A program made the translations under genes and the position numbers. Positions 18,940-25,786 of a stretch of DNA of 64,000 nucleotides are shown in pieces. Location: the NCBI RefSeq assembly GCF_001434985.1, contig NZ_AZES01000165.1, positions 1-64,000 of the forward strand. Reading direction: 5' to 3'. The DNA is from Companilactobacillus paralimentarius DSM 13238 = JCM 10415 (GTDB lineage: Bacteria > Bacillota > Bacilli > Lactobacillales > Lactobacillaceae). Below the pieces are notes generated by a model. The model did not search any database. It was given only the letters and a program-made list of their open reading frames with translations, and was not told the DNA's origin. Within the stretch, counting starts at the first letter, position 1, and every line of letters begins with the position of its first letter.

Positions 18940-19284
18940 CTAATCAAGATCTATATTATTTTTTTGCACTTGAACTTCAATATTTTTAGAATAACTACCT
19001 TCAATATCTTTCAATATCCAAAATAAATTATCTAATAATAAGGCAGTGTCATGTGAAACTGCTTTATCAAATTGGCAGCCAAGATGACCACCATTAACTT
19101 CATCCATGACGACCTGAGGACTAGCCCCAGTAAGTTTTTCCAGATTGTTGATTGTGCCAATTGTTACTGCTGAAACAGCAGCACAAACTAAATCTTGACC
19201 ATAAGGTCCCGAATCAGCATGTCCTTTAATCAAAAAGGAATCAATCTGTTTATCTGAATTCTGGTGAAAACTCGCTTTTATCAT
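18940..19284 (-). CDS. prp: Ribosomal-processing cysteine protease Prp
   Basis: A 114-residue YsxB-type protease that trims the L27 N-terminus. His22 (KGHADSG) and Cys34 (QDLVCAAVS) are at the catalytic positions known for this family. It lies between rplU and rpmA, the conserved order. The start is 3 bp after the rplU stop, so translation is probably coupled. Confidence 0.95.
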   Translation of the reverse strand: MIKASFHQNSDKQIDSFLIKGHADSGPYGQDLVCAAVSAVTIGTINNLEKLTGASPQVVMDEVNGGHLGCQFDKAVSHDTALLLDNLFWILKDIEGSYSKNIEVQVQKNNIDLD

Positions 19285-19286
19285 GA

Positions 19287-19598
19287 TTAAGCCTTGATAC
19301 TATCGATAAGTACCTTTGTATATGGTTGACGGTGACCTGTCTTTTTGTGTGAATGCTTCTTAGGTTTGTACTTGTAAGTAACAACTTTCTTTTCCTTACC
19401 TTGCTTTTCAACCTTACCAGAAACACTAGCGCCTTCAACTACTGGGCTACCAACTTTAACAGTCTTGCCATCAGAAACTAAGATTACATCATCAAATGTA
19501 ACTGCGTCTCCTTCTTTGACATCAAGCTTTTCAACATAAATTGAAGCATTTTCTTCAACTTTATATTGCTTACCACCAGTTTTAATAATTGCGTACAT
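19287..19598 (-). CDS. rplU: 50S ribosomal protein L21
   Basis: A 103-residue L21 beginning [14 protein letters not shown] and ending in the basic block [27 protein letters not shown], which contacts 23S rRNA. The ATG at 19598 has GGGAG 9 nt upstream; in-frame codons further upstream lie inside the leader. It is first in rplU-prp-rpmA and is preceded by an L21-type leader. Confidence 0.97.
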   Translation of the reverse strand: MYAIIKTGGKQYKVEENASIYVEKLDVKEGDAVTFDDVILVSDGKTVKVGSPVVEGASVSGKVEKQGKEKKVVTYKYKPKKHSHKKTGHRQPYTKVLIDSIKA

Positions 19599-19688
19599 AA
19601 ACGTACACTCCCTTCTAAGACTCGCCAACTAGGTGCACTAAGCTTAAACCTATTTTTGAGCGGTTGTAGATGCAATAGTGATTGCAAC
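19599..19688 (-). promoter_or_regulatory. L21-type ribosomal leader
   Basis: The roughly 90-nt untranslated leader of rplU carries GTGCACCTAGTTGGCGAG followed by the ribosome-binding region, and a small hairpin (TGCAAT-CACT-ATTGCA) near its 5' end. This resembles the conserved L21 leader placed before rplU in Firmicutes, where the ribosomal protein is thought to control its own operon. Recognised from memory of the motif, not by covariance search. Confidence 0.6.
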
Positions 19689-19694
19689 TAATAA

Positions 19695-19723
19695 AATATA
19701 GCAAATTTCACATACTTTTTCAA
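19695..19723 (-). promoter_or_regulatory. rplU operon promoter
   Basis: TTGAAA (19723-19718) and TATATT (19700-19695) are 17 bp apart on the minus strand. The -35 overlaps the last codons of the upstream membrane-protein gene, so rplU-prp-rpmA is transcribed separately. Confidence 0.65.
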
Positions 19724-21288
19724 CTCTCTGCCACGATTTTTTTCTTCATTTTCCATTTGTCACTAAAACAAATATAGCCTAAACCAATAAAACTAAATAA
19801 ATTGATCAATAAAGAAATTATAGCCAAAACGGTATAGTGAGCATGAATTTCAATGATATTTTTGTTTGGATCTGTCTGCAACAATAATGTGTGACACTTA
19901 GAACTAAAGATTTTAGGTTGTTCATTATTAACAGTTACTTTATAACCGGCGTAATTTTGAATCGGAATATCCATCTTTACAGCTTGGGGATTATAATATT
20001 GCAACCAATATTCATTTCCCTTCGTATTGAATTGTACTTGGCTACTGTGACCATCAATCAGGAAATGATTTTTACTCTCCAAAGCTTGATCGTGATAATT
20101 TACAACTAAACTTTTATAATCAATTTTTTGAGCAATTTCAATTTTATTGTGCGGATGTAGTTGATTTGCCTGACTGTATGTCAGATAACCAAAGCCACCA
20201 ATGGTCAATAGTAGGATCAATAACTGTAAAATAACTGGTCCTTCTTGAAAAAGTAATAAAATTACCCTAGTCAAAACGACAATGGCAAAGAGATCTACAA
20301 TTGTTATCAGAGCAAACATTAAACGACTTATATCAACCGGTAATTGTGGATGTGTAACTAATAAGGCTACTATGACAAAGCTCTCTAAAATCATAATCTT
20401 ATAACTGAAAGAACTCTTTAAGAAAATCACGATCAAAACTAATCCCAATAAGATTATTAGAGTTAAAAAGAAATACCAATTATTTCTCGTTAAAAATTCC
20501 TTACTAAACCAGGCCCAATAGTCAAACCGTGAACGCTTTTGTTGCAACAATTTTTTAGTCCATTGATTCTCTAATAGTGGACCCCAATATCCAACAGTCA
20601 ATATTCCAGTTGTCAATCCAGCTTTAATTAGGTTAAGTAAAGTTTTCCCCCAATACGACCAGTGGTGTGAAAGTCTTGAGAAAATCATCAATGGTAATAT
20701 CGGTACTAAAGTCAAAATAATCGCGAGTGCCATATATGGACTGGTCCAAATAATCAACGTCAGCCCTAAAGTTAACGTCAGCCAATCTTGGAATTTACCA
20801 TTAAAGATTTGAAATGCTCCATAATAAACCATTGGCAAGAAAATTAAGACTAGATAATTTTCGATTCTCTGCTCACTAAAAACCAGCATGAAGCGATTAA
20901 AAGATAATGTATAAATCACGGAAAACAGTAGAGCTTCCAAGGTATCGTTTGAAAACTTTTTCATATAGTAATAAGAACTTGTAAAGGTTAAATAAGTGAC
21001 CAATGCAAAAATTAGTACAAAGCCAATAATGACGTTTTGATTCAAAAAGAGTAGTCCCGGCAGTATCGTTAACCACGGACTATAAAAGTTGATCAGGCTG
21101 CCTGTATGACCCCAATAATCAAAATTAATTGGAGAAATAAAAATATTAGACAGACTTTTAATATGCGCAATATTGAATATCAGTTCATTAGTTACTGATG
21201 CGTGTTTTAAAAATAATAATGTATAGAAAATAGTTAGTATTAGAAAAATAATTCCAACAATTATTCTTCTCCATGAACGACTCGACAT
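19720..21288 (-). CDS. Polytopic membrane protein of unknown function (GT-C/YfhO-like)
   Basis: A 522-residue protein with about 10-12 hydrophobic helices from residue 10 to about 375, then a roughly 100-residue extracytoplasmic domain and a final helix near 495-515. The start ATG is followed by basic residues (SSRSWRR). The loop FYSPWLTILPG between the first helices and the overall architecture recall GT-C fold or YfhO-type transmembrane proteins that handle lipid-linked sugars, but I see no diagnostic catalytic motif. It stands alone between rplU and a small membrane gene, bounded by a terminator upstream. The function is not assigned. Confidence 0.75.
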   Translation of the reverse strand: MSSRSWRRIIVGIIFLILTIFYTLLFLKHASVTNELIFNIAHIKSLSNIFISPINFDYWGHTGSLINFYSPWLTILPGLLFLNQNVIIGFVLIFALVTYLTFTSSYYYMKKFSNDTLEALLFSVIYTLSFNRFMLVFSEQRIENYLVLIFLPMVYYGAFQIFNGKFQDWLTLTLGLTLIIWTSPYMALAIILTLVPILPLMIFSRLSHHWSYWGKTLLNLIKAGLTTGILTVGYWGPLLENQWTKKLLQQKRSRFDYWAWFSKEFLTRNNWYFFLTLIILLGLVLIVIFLKSSFSYKIMILESFVIVALLVTHPQLPVDISRLMFALITIVDLFAIVVLTRVILLLFQEGPVILQLLILLLTIGGFGYLTYSQANQLHPHNKIEIAQKIDYKSLVVNYHDQALESKNHFLIDGHSSQVQFNTKGNEYWLQYYNPQAVKMDIPIQNYAGYKVTVNNEQPKIFSSKCHTLLLQTDPNKNIIEIHAHYTVLAIISLLINLFSFIGLGYICFSDKWKMKKKIVAES

Positions 21289-21330
21289 AATTAGCCCCTT
21301 AAAAAATGACTTACCAAATAATTATACTAA

Positions 21331-21368
21331 AAAAGGACTGTGAAGACTCTATTCTTCACAATCCTTTT
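21331..21368 (-). terminator. Strong hairpin terminator
   Basis: An inner 8-bp stem (21339-21346 with 21353-21360) and an outer 7-bp stem (21331-21337 with 21362-21368) flank a one-base mismatch. T-runs on both strands allow bidirectional function. It ends the small membrane-protein transcript. Confidence 0.85.
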
Positions 21369-21381
21369 ACAATATTCAGTT

Positions 21382-21636
21382 TTAATATATTGGCAATGTT
21401 GCCATGACTACATGTCCGATGACCAAAAAGAAAAATAGTGTGGCCAAAACCAATTTGCCTCTACTAAGTTTCAATCTTCTGATCAAGCTTGTTATCAGTA
21501 TAAGAGCAATAATTAGCCCTACACCAATTAAAATCCCCATTAAATTACTAATAATCGCCTGTTGCGTTAAAAATGCTGCAACAACATCAATTAAAATGAA
21601 AGCAATTGTAATAACAAATGAAAACTTTCTTTTCAA
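21382..21636 (-). CDS. Small hydrophobic membrane protein
   Basis: An 84-residue protein with three probable transmembrane helices (about 6-23, 26-44 and 60-80) separated by a basic loop (RRLKLSRGK). I choose the TTG at 21636, which has GAGGTG 6 nt upstream. The open frame continues to 21747, but that part overlaps a good promoter, so the longer reading cannot be translated from this transcript. It has its own promoter and terminator and is therefore monocistronic. I do not recognise a family. Confidence 0.7.
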   Translation of the reverse strand: MKRKFSFVITIAFILIDVVAAFLTQQAIISNLMGILIGVGLIIALILITSLIRRLKLSRGKLVLATLFFFLVIGHVVMATLPIY

Positions 21637-21699
21637 ATCGCCCACCTCTAAAATCCTAAGCACCGCAAAAAGATGCTCAAACTTAAGCACAACATCTAC

Positions 21700-21728
21700 A
21701 GTATAAAATTGAGATATATTAATTGCAA
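21700..21728 (-). promoter_or_regulatory. Promoter of the 84-residue membrane protein
   Basis: TTGCAA (21728-21723) and TATACT (21705-21700) are 17 bp apart on the minus strand. A start near 21693 leaves a leader of about 57 nt before the TTG at 21636. Confidence 0.65.
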
Positions 21729-21768
21729 TATATTTTTTATAATACAAATCACAATATTTATTTATAAA

Positions 21769-23172
21769 CTATAGTTTGTATGATTGCCAAGGTAAATCAT
21801 CAGGACTCCGGCGGTTTATTACAGAGACACTTTTGAGGTCATCAGGATCTAATTCAAGAACTAGTCGATCAGTATCATAAACAGGCCATTCAAATTTAAT
21901 TTCTTCGTCGTAAGGTTTGCCATTATTAATAAATTCCTTCAATAGTCGGAGTATGTGCAATTGATTTTTGCGATAGTCAATTTTTAGATCCGCAGTTGGT
22001 GTATTTAAATAACGTACAATCCCACCATGCTTCCCTTCATCAACTTTAGCGTAATTACAATAAACTTCCGCATCACTATTTTTAATCAATAAATCAGCTA
22101 ATCTTCTTGCAGGCAAAGCGTACATTGCATTACCCAGCATTCGGATTAATTCAGCTTTAGAATAATTTTCACCCAGTAATTCTTGCTTCAACTGTTCAGC
22201 ACTTTCACCAAATAAGTCTGGCAAAACATTCTGTTCAATCTGACTCGAATCCATATCCTCAAAAAAATTCAATTCATTATTACCAGCTGAAATAATTGTT
22301 TTAAAATTAGTCCTTTTAACACGTTGAATCAACTTATCTTGCCAATCGTTAGAAATTAAATCATTATCAATCACAGGACCAAACCAATTAGTTGCAAAAT
22401 GACCTTGTAAAGCCGTCTTTTGAGCTAATTGCAATCCATCATCGGTTAAATTGAATAAATCCTTACTTGTTTTAATTTTATTAACTCGGCAAATGTTATC
22501 AATCACCTTTTGAGCCGTTTCTAAGTCACGTATTGTCTGTACACCACCAGAAAACATAATAACTTTTTTAATGCGATCCAACAGTTCAGAATTAGATGAC
22601 ATTAAAGCAGAAATTGACTTAGCTCCAGCAGACAAACCTATCAAATTAATATTATCAACATCGCCACCAAAACTACGTGCATTATCTATTACCCATTGAA
22701 TTGCCATTAATTGATCGGACAAACCAACATTAGTATCACCGCCATCAACTTTTCCCCAACCAAATAAACCTAATCGATAATTAGGAACAACGTGTACTAC
22801 TTCTTGATGATCCAACCAGGACATCTGTTTTTGATAATTTCCACCTGTAGTAAATCCACCGCCATAAAATTCAATGACAATTGGATAATGTCCATCGATA
22901 TCTGGTGTACAAATATCTAAATTCAAACAATTTTCGCCAAAATCAATTTTATCCTCATTTTGTTCCAAAGCTTCATCTTGCATCGGTTGTGTACCATTAT
23001 GCACAGCATATTGGAGTTTATTGATTTCTTGTTTACCAAATTTGGCAATTGAAAATTCTTCTGCTCGCTTGAATCTTCGGCCATAACCAAAAGGAATTCC
23101 CAGAAAATCCACATGCCGATGATCAGTAATTCCGTGGAAAGTACCAGTTGTTGTTTTTATAATTTTTTTCAT
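21769..23172 (-). CDS. Type-B carboxylesterase
   Basis: A 467-residue alpha/beta-hydrolase of the para-nitrobenzyl esterase type. Visible motifs are the oxyanion loop FYGGGF, the nucleophile elbow GLSAG and a late KHGG that may supply the catalytic His. No signal peptide is present, so it is cytosolic; substrates are probably short-chain esters. The ATG at 23172 has GGGGG about 9 nt upstream; the frame is open to 23214 but without a better start. It is monocistronic and divergent from a 66-residue gene. Confidence 0.9.
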   Translation of the reverse strand: MKKIIKTTTGTFHGITDHRHVDFLGIPFGYGRRFKRAEEFSIAKFGKQEINKLQYAVHNGTQPMQDEALEQNEDKIDFGENCLNLDICTPDIDGHYPIVIEFYGGGFTTGGNYQKQMSWLDHQEVVHVVPNYRLGLFGWGKVDGGDTNVGLSDQLMAIQWVIDNARSFGGDVDNINLIGLSAGAKSISALMSSNSELLDRIKKVIMFSGGVQTIRDLETAQKVIDNICRVNKIKTSKDLFNLTDDGLQLAQKTALQGHFATNWFGPVIDNDLISNDWQDKLIQRVKRTNFKTIISAGNNELNFFEDMDSSQIEQNVLPDLFGESAEQLKQELLGENYSKAELIRMLGNAMYALPARRLADLLIKNSDAEVYCNYAKVDEGKHGGIVRYLNTPTADLKIDYRKNQLHILRLLKEFINNGKPYDEEIKFEWPVYDTDRLVLELDPDDLKSVSVINRRSPDDLPWQSYKL

Positions 23173-23296
23173 CAAATAAACCCCCAGTAAACAAAATATC
23201 GGTTTAGTTAACATTCTAAACTAATAATATTAATGTACAAGAATTTCATGAAACCATTTTTACAAGAAAGTTATATAAATTTATTCATAATTTGCC

Positions 23297-23325
23297 TTGT
23301 TTAGTTAATAAAGCTTGTATATAAT
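23297..23325 (+). promoter_or_regulatory. Promoter of the 66-residue protein gene
   Basis: TTGTTT (23297-23302) and TATAAT (23320-23325) are 17 bp apart. The ribosome-binding sequence GGGAGAG and the ATG follow within 33 bp. Confidence 0.6.
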
Positions 23326-23357
23326 TTCAAGGATACGTTTTAAAGGGAGAGTAATTT

Positions 23358-23558
23358 ATGGTATTAACAGATGCACAAAAACGTGCCAATGAAAAATGGC
23401 ATAAGAATCATCGTGAACGTGCAAATTATATTGCTATGCGTTCATCCGCAAGAAGCTTTATTCGTAAAAAGTCTACTTTGGAGGACTTAAAAGAACTTCA
23501 AGATATCATTGAAGGTCGTAAAAAAGAGTTAGCACAATCCCTAAATAATCAATTTTAA
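23358..23558 (+). CDS. Small basic conserved hypothetical protein
   Basis: A 66-residue, highly charged protein (AQKRANEKWHKNHRERANY, then SSARSFIRKKSTLEDLKELQDIIEGR). It is predicted helical, with a basic first half and an amphipathic second half. Similar small proteins occur across Lactobacillaceae, but I know no function. It has a clear promoter and GGGAGAG ribosome-binding site. The basic patch suggests nucleic-acid binding, which is only inference. Confidence 0.7.
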   Translation: MVLTDAQKRANEKWHKNHRERANYIAMRSSARSFIRKKSTLEDLKELQDIIEGRKKELAQSLNNQF

Positions 23559-23641
23559 AAAATGTATGCCTTTACATTTGAAAAGTACAAAAATTCTTTT
23601 CAAAATAAGACATTAATTTATCTTAATTTTATTTTTTCTGA
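23559..23641. other. AT-rich gap before the 40-residue peptide transcript
   Basis: A weak 8-bp hairpin (about 23579-23603) without a following T-run may slow polymerase after the 66-residue gene. I see nothing else here; a 50-codon open frame starting at 23562 lacks a ribosome-binding site. Confidence 0.4.
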
Positions 23642-23647
23642 TATAAT
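23642..23647 (+). promoter_or_regulatory. -10 element of the 40-residue peptide transcript
   Basis: A perfect TATAAT with only a weak -35 about 17-18 bp upstream. It would start a roughly 90-nt leader containing a 7-bp hairpin whose arms read GGATAAG and CTTGTCC. Confidence 0.45.
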
Positions 23648-23744
23648 TTGGCTAAGGATAAGGTTAAAGGAAGTCTTGTCCTATAAGCGTTCTGTCCAGA
23701 TGCTGATGACATAAAAAGCTGTGATTATTTCGGAGATGAAAATC

Positions 23745-23867
23745 ATGAAATTGATAACTTGGATCAAATCATTATTAAAAGCCGAAAAAACTGAAGTTTC
23801 CACTCAAGATGGAGAGGTACTCTCTGAACTAGAAGCCGAAAACAAACCTTTCTTGTTTGGTAAGTAA
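23745..23867 (+). CDS. 40-residue peptide of unknown function
   Basis: The ATG has GGAG 9 nt upstream and opens a 41-codon frame ending in TAA. The first 13 residues (MKLITWIKSLLKA) form a short basic amphipathic helix; the middle is acidic and polar (ending LSELEAE); the last six residues are PFLFGK. There is no cysteine, so it is not a classic AgrD-type thiolactone precursor, and the hydrophobic stretch is too short for a normal signal peptide. A strong terminator follows within 30 bp, so the peptide has its own transcript. It could be a signalling or membrane-active peptide; no receptor or exporter gene is adjacent. Confidence 0.55.
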   Translation: MKLITWIKSLLKAEKTEVSTQDGEVLSELEAENKPFLFGK

Positions 23868-23895
23868 TGTCATTCAGTAAATTATTATTAGGGAT

Positions 23896-23926
23896 GGTTC
23901 ACTTATTATTAAGTGAACCTTTTATT
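23896..23926 (+). terminator. Terminator of the 40-residue peptide transcript
   Basis: A perfect 9-bp stem (23896-23904 with 23911-23919), a 6-nt loop and a T-rich tail. It lies 28 bp past the peptide stop. Confidence 0.85.
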
Positions 23927-23959
23927 TTGCTTTTTTTCGCATATTTAATCAAAATTACA

Positions 23960-23989
23960 TTGACATCAAGTCATGACTTTCACTATAAT
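23960..23989 (+). promoter_or_regulatory. Promoter of the first tRNA-Arg
   Basis: A consensus TTGACA (23960-23965) and a perfect TATAAT (23984-23989) with an 18-bp spacer, 12 bp before the tRNA. Confidence 0.8.
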
Positions 23990-24001
23990 AGTACGAGTGA
24001 T

Positions 24002-24075
24002 GTCACAGTGGCTCAGTTGGATAGAGCAACGGTCTTCTAAACCGTAGGTCGTGAGTTCGAATCTCACCTGTGACA
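24002..24075 (+). tRNA. tRNA-Arg (anticodon UCU), copy 1
   Basis: A 74-nt cloverleaf. The acceptor arms GTCACAG and CTGTGAC pair perfectly, the D arm is GCTC/GAGC, the anticodon loop CTTCTAA gives UCU, and the T arm is GTGAG-TTCGAAT-CTCAC. CCA is not encoded. It reads AGA codons, a frequent Arg codon in this AT-rich genome. Confidence 0.96.
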
Positions 24076-24088
24076 TTTTTTATACGTT

Positions 24089-24123
24089 AAAAGCTGTTAG
24101 GTAAAATCCTAACGGCTTTTTTT
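24089..24123 (+). terminator. Terminator after tRNA-Arg copy 1
   Basis: An about 12-bp stem with arms around AAAGCTGTTAGG and CCTAACGGCTTT (one G-T pair) is followed by a T-run. A near-identical copy follows the second tRNA. Confidence 0.85.
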
Positions 24124-24177
24124 ATATTTAATTACCACTTTACCCATAATTTATAATAAAAAAATTCAAATTAATTA

Positions 24178-24206
24178 TTGCAACTCAAATCACTTTTCTC
24201 TATAAT
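24178..24206 (+). promoter_or_regulatory. Promoter of the second tRNA-Arg
   Basis: TTGCAA (24178-24183) and TATAAT (24201-24206) are 17 bp apart. The -10 and downstream sequence is copied from the first tRNA unit, but the -35 region differs. Confidence 0.7.
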
Positions 24207-24218
24207 AGTACAAGTGAT

Positions 24219-24292
24219 GTCACAGTGGCTCAGTTGGATAGAGCAACGGTCTTCTAAACCGTAGGTCGTGAGTTCGAATCTCACCTGTGACA
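24219..24292 (+). tRNA. tRNA-Arg (anticodon UCU), copy 2
   Basis: The 74-nt sequence is identical to copy 1 as far as I can read, with the same UCU anticodon. It has a separate promoter and terminator, so each copy is its own unit. Confidence 0.96.
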
Positions 24293-24304
24293 TTTTTTTA
24301 TACG

Positions 24305-24340
24305 TTAAAAGCCGTTAGGATAATCCTAACGGCTTTTTTT
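24305..24340. terminator. Bidirectional terminator between tRNA-Arg 2 and the CDF gene
   Basis: A perfect 14-bp stem (24307-24320 with 24324-24337) with A and T runs on either side. It serves the plus-strand tRNA and the minus-strand transporter, whose stop codon overlaps the T-run. Confidence 0.9.
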
Positions 24341-25313
24341 ATGCTGGAACAACCATTACGTCAGTATCAACAATCCCGAACTGATGACGCATTTGCGCTT
24401 CAATTTCCTCCCCCAAACGGTAACTGTCTTTCACTTCCATATGGGCATCTACAGCAATTATCACATCCATTGTGACCATATTGCCACTATAATGGGCATT
24501 TATATCCTCTACTTTTTTAACTTGAGGATTATTCTCAATAGCTTTGCGAAATTGTGTTTCAGCTTTCGGATCAAAATAATCAGCTAGATTTAAACTGCTT
24601 TCTTTAAAAATCTTGATGCCGGCTACCAAAATAAAGATACCAACAATGATACTTGCCACACCATCGAGCCATGATACTTTAAACAACAAGGCACCACCAA
24701 TAGCTACCATGGTTCCTAAACTCGTCAAAGCATCACTCAAACTATCTTGAGAAGCTGCCGTCAAAGCCGCGTTCTGTAATTTCAAACCAGCCAAACGATT
24801 CATCCACCACACAATTATCATTATTACCATTGCCACACCCGCTCCTAATAAGGTGATTGGTTGGGGTACTTCTTGAAATTCTGGATGCATTAAGCTTTTG
24901 AATCCACCATAAATAACATTCAATGAAATAGCAATCATAACTATTCCGGTAATCAGAGTAAAGACTGTTTCATAATGAAATCGTGTCAGTTGCAATCGTT
25001 GACCATTCTTTTGAATATCCTCTGGCAATGGCTGCCCCATCAAGTCATCATCATCAATATCCCGAGCAATAAAAATCCCTACTAGTAATAAGACGGCAGA
25101 AATAATTCCAGCTAAATTATTTAAAGCATCAGCCCGTAGAGTCTGTGAATGTCCGACCTCTGCTAAATAAAATTCAATCACAGAAATCGCTAAATAAGCT
25201 CCTACATTAAATAGCAAATGATGTTGAGCACTACGTAATTTATTCAGTTCTTGATGTTGAATCTTATGCCATTCTTTTGTTTCCTTCTCAAGATGCTGTT
25301 GTTTTTCTTGCAT
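24339..25313 (-). CDS. Cation diffusion facilitator (CDF) metal transporter
   Basis: A 324-residue integral membrane protein that exports divalent metals (Zn, Mn, Fe or Co) by proton antiport. It has six hydrophobic segments between residues 30 and 225. The metal-site regions are ADALNNLAG in the second helix and SQDSLSDALTS in the fifth. A cytoplasmic C-terminal domain of about 85 residues follows, with the HY.G.MVTMDV pattern. The first helix is preceded by a charged 40-residue N-terminus. ATG at 25313 is chosen over GTG at 25331. Metal preference cannot be told from sequence; it has its own transcript. Confidence 0.9.
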   Translation of the reverse strand: MQEKQQHLEKETKEWHKIQHQELNKLRSAQHHLLFNVGAYLAISVIEFYLAEVGHSQTLRADALNNLAGIISAVLLLVGIFIARDIDDDDLMGQPLPEDIQKNGQRLQLTRFHYETVFTLITGIVMIAISLNVIYGGFKSLMHPEFQEVPQPITLLGAGVAMVIMIIVWWMNRLAGLKLQNAALTAASQDSLSDALTSLGTMVAIGGALLFKVSWLDGVASIIVGIFILVAGIKIFKESSLNLADYFDPKAETQFRKAIENNPQVKKVEDINAHYSGNMVTMDVIIAVDAHMEVKDSYRLGEEIEAQMRHQFGIVDTDVMVVPA

Positions 25314-25378
25314 TATAAAATATTGCCTCACTAAATAAATACTTACTAGGCAATCCTAGCGCTTTAACTTTAGAATCA

Positions 25379-25411
25379 CAAAAAAAAGAGACCTTTCAAT
25401 GTTGAAAGGTC
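25379..25411 (-). terminator. Terminator downstream of the 43-residue miniprotein
   Basis: A perfect 10-bp inverted repeat (25390-25399 with 25402-25411) is followed on the minus strand by eight T. About 150 nt lie between it and the miniprotein stop; that stretch holds a 5-bp GCAAC/GTTGC hairpin and nothing else that I can identify. Confidence 0.8.
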
Positions 25412-25563
25412 CCTCCTTATTTATCGTTGAGGATAGATTGCAACTTTCGTTGCTCATTTAATATATCATCTATCAACCAGAAATTCTCCATTTTAAAATT
25501 TCCGTAAAGAAATTGTATTATTAATTACGAATTTTGTAATAAATGATTCATATTAATCTAAAA

Positions 25564-25695
25564 CTATGCATTCAACTTTAATAATTTATTCATAGCTTCT
25601 TCAATTGACTTACCGCATGCAGAAACCCGAGTGTTTTTCTTATCAAATACGGTAAACAATTGATGCTTAGTATCTAAAGTAACTTTATATCTCAT
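25564..25695 (-). CDS. 43-residue miniprotein, weakly HicB-like
   Basis: The ATG at 25695 is preceded by a perfect GGAGG 8 nt upstream and the frame runs 44 codons to TAG. The pattern (MRYKVTLDTKHQLFTVFD, then ACGKSIEEAMNKLLKL) resembles the first 45 residues of HicB-type antitoxin folds (beta-strands then a GxSxEEA helix), but it lacks any DNA-binding domain. No HicA toxin is nearby. It has its own promoter and terminator. Whether it is a functional small protein or a remnant is open. Confidence 0.65.
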   Translation of the reverse strand: MRYKVTLDTKHQLFTVFDKKNTRVSACGKSIEEAMNKLLKLNA

Positions 25696-25724
25696 ATTGC
25701 TTACCTCCAATTATTTGAACACTA

Positions 25725-25752
25725 ATTATACACTCATAAGCAGAAAATACAA
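25725..25752 (-). promoter_or_regulatory. Promoter of the 43-residue miniprotein
   Basis: TTGTAT (25752-25747) and a perfect TATAAT (25730-25725) are 16 bp apart on the minus strand, about 30 bp before the ATG. Confidence 0.6.
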
Positions 25753-25786
25753 TTAAAGCGATTCAGAATCTATAATTATGCTTATC

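Noticed and set aside
21637-21747. Longer N-terminus for the 84-residue membrane protein.
   Set aside because: It overlaps a clear TTGCAA-17-TATACT promoter, and a good ribosome-binding site lies before the internal TTG.
23562-23714. A roughly 50-codon plus-strand frame just after the 66-residue gene.
   Set aside because: No ribosome-binding site, it spans the next promoter, and the sequence looks like random AT-rich coding.
25340-25360. CTAGG/CCTAG inverted repeat before the CDF gene as a metal-regulator operator.
   Set aside because: Only 5 bp per arm and no match to a known metal operator.
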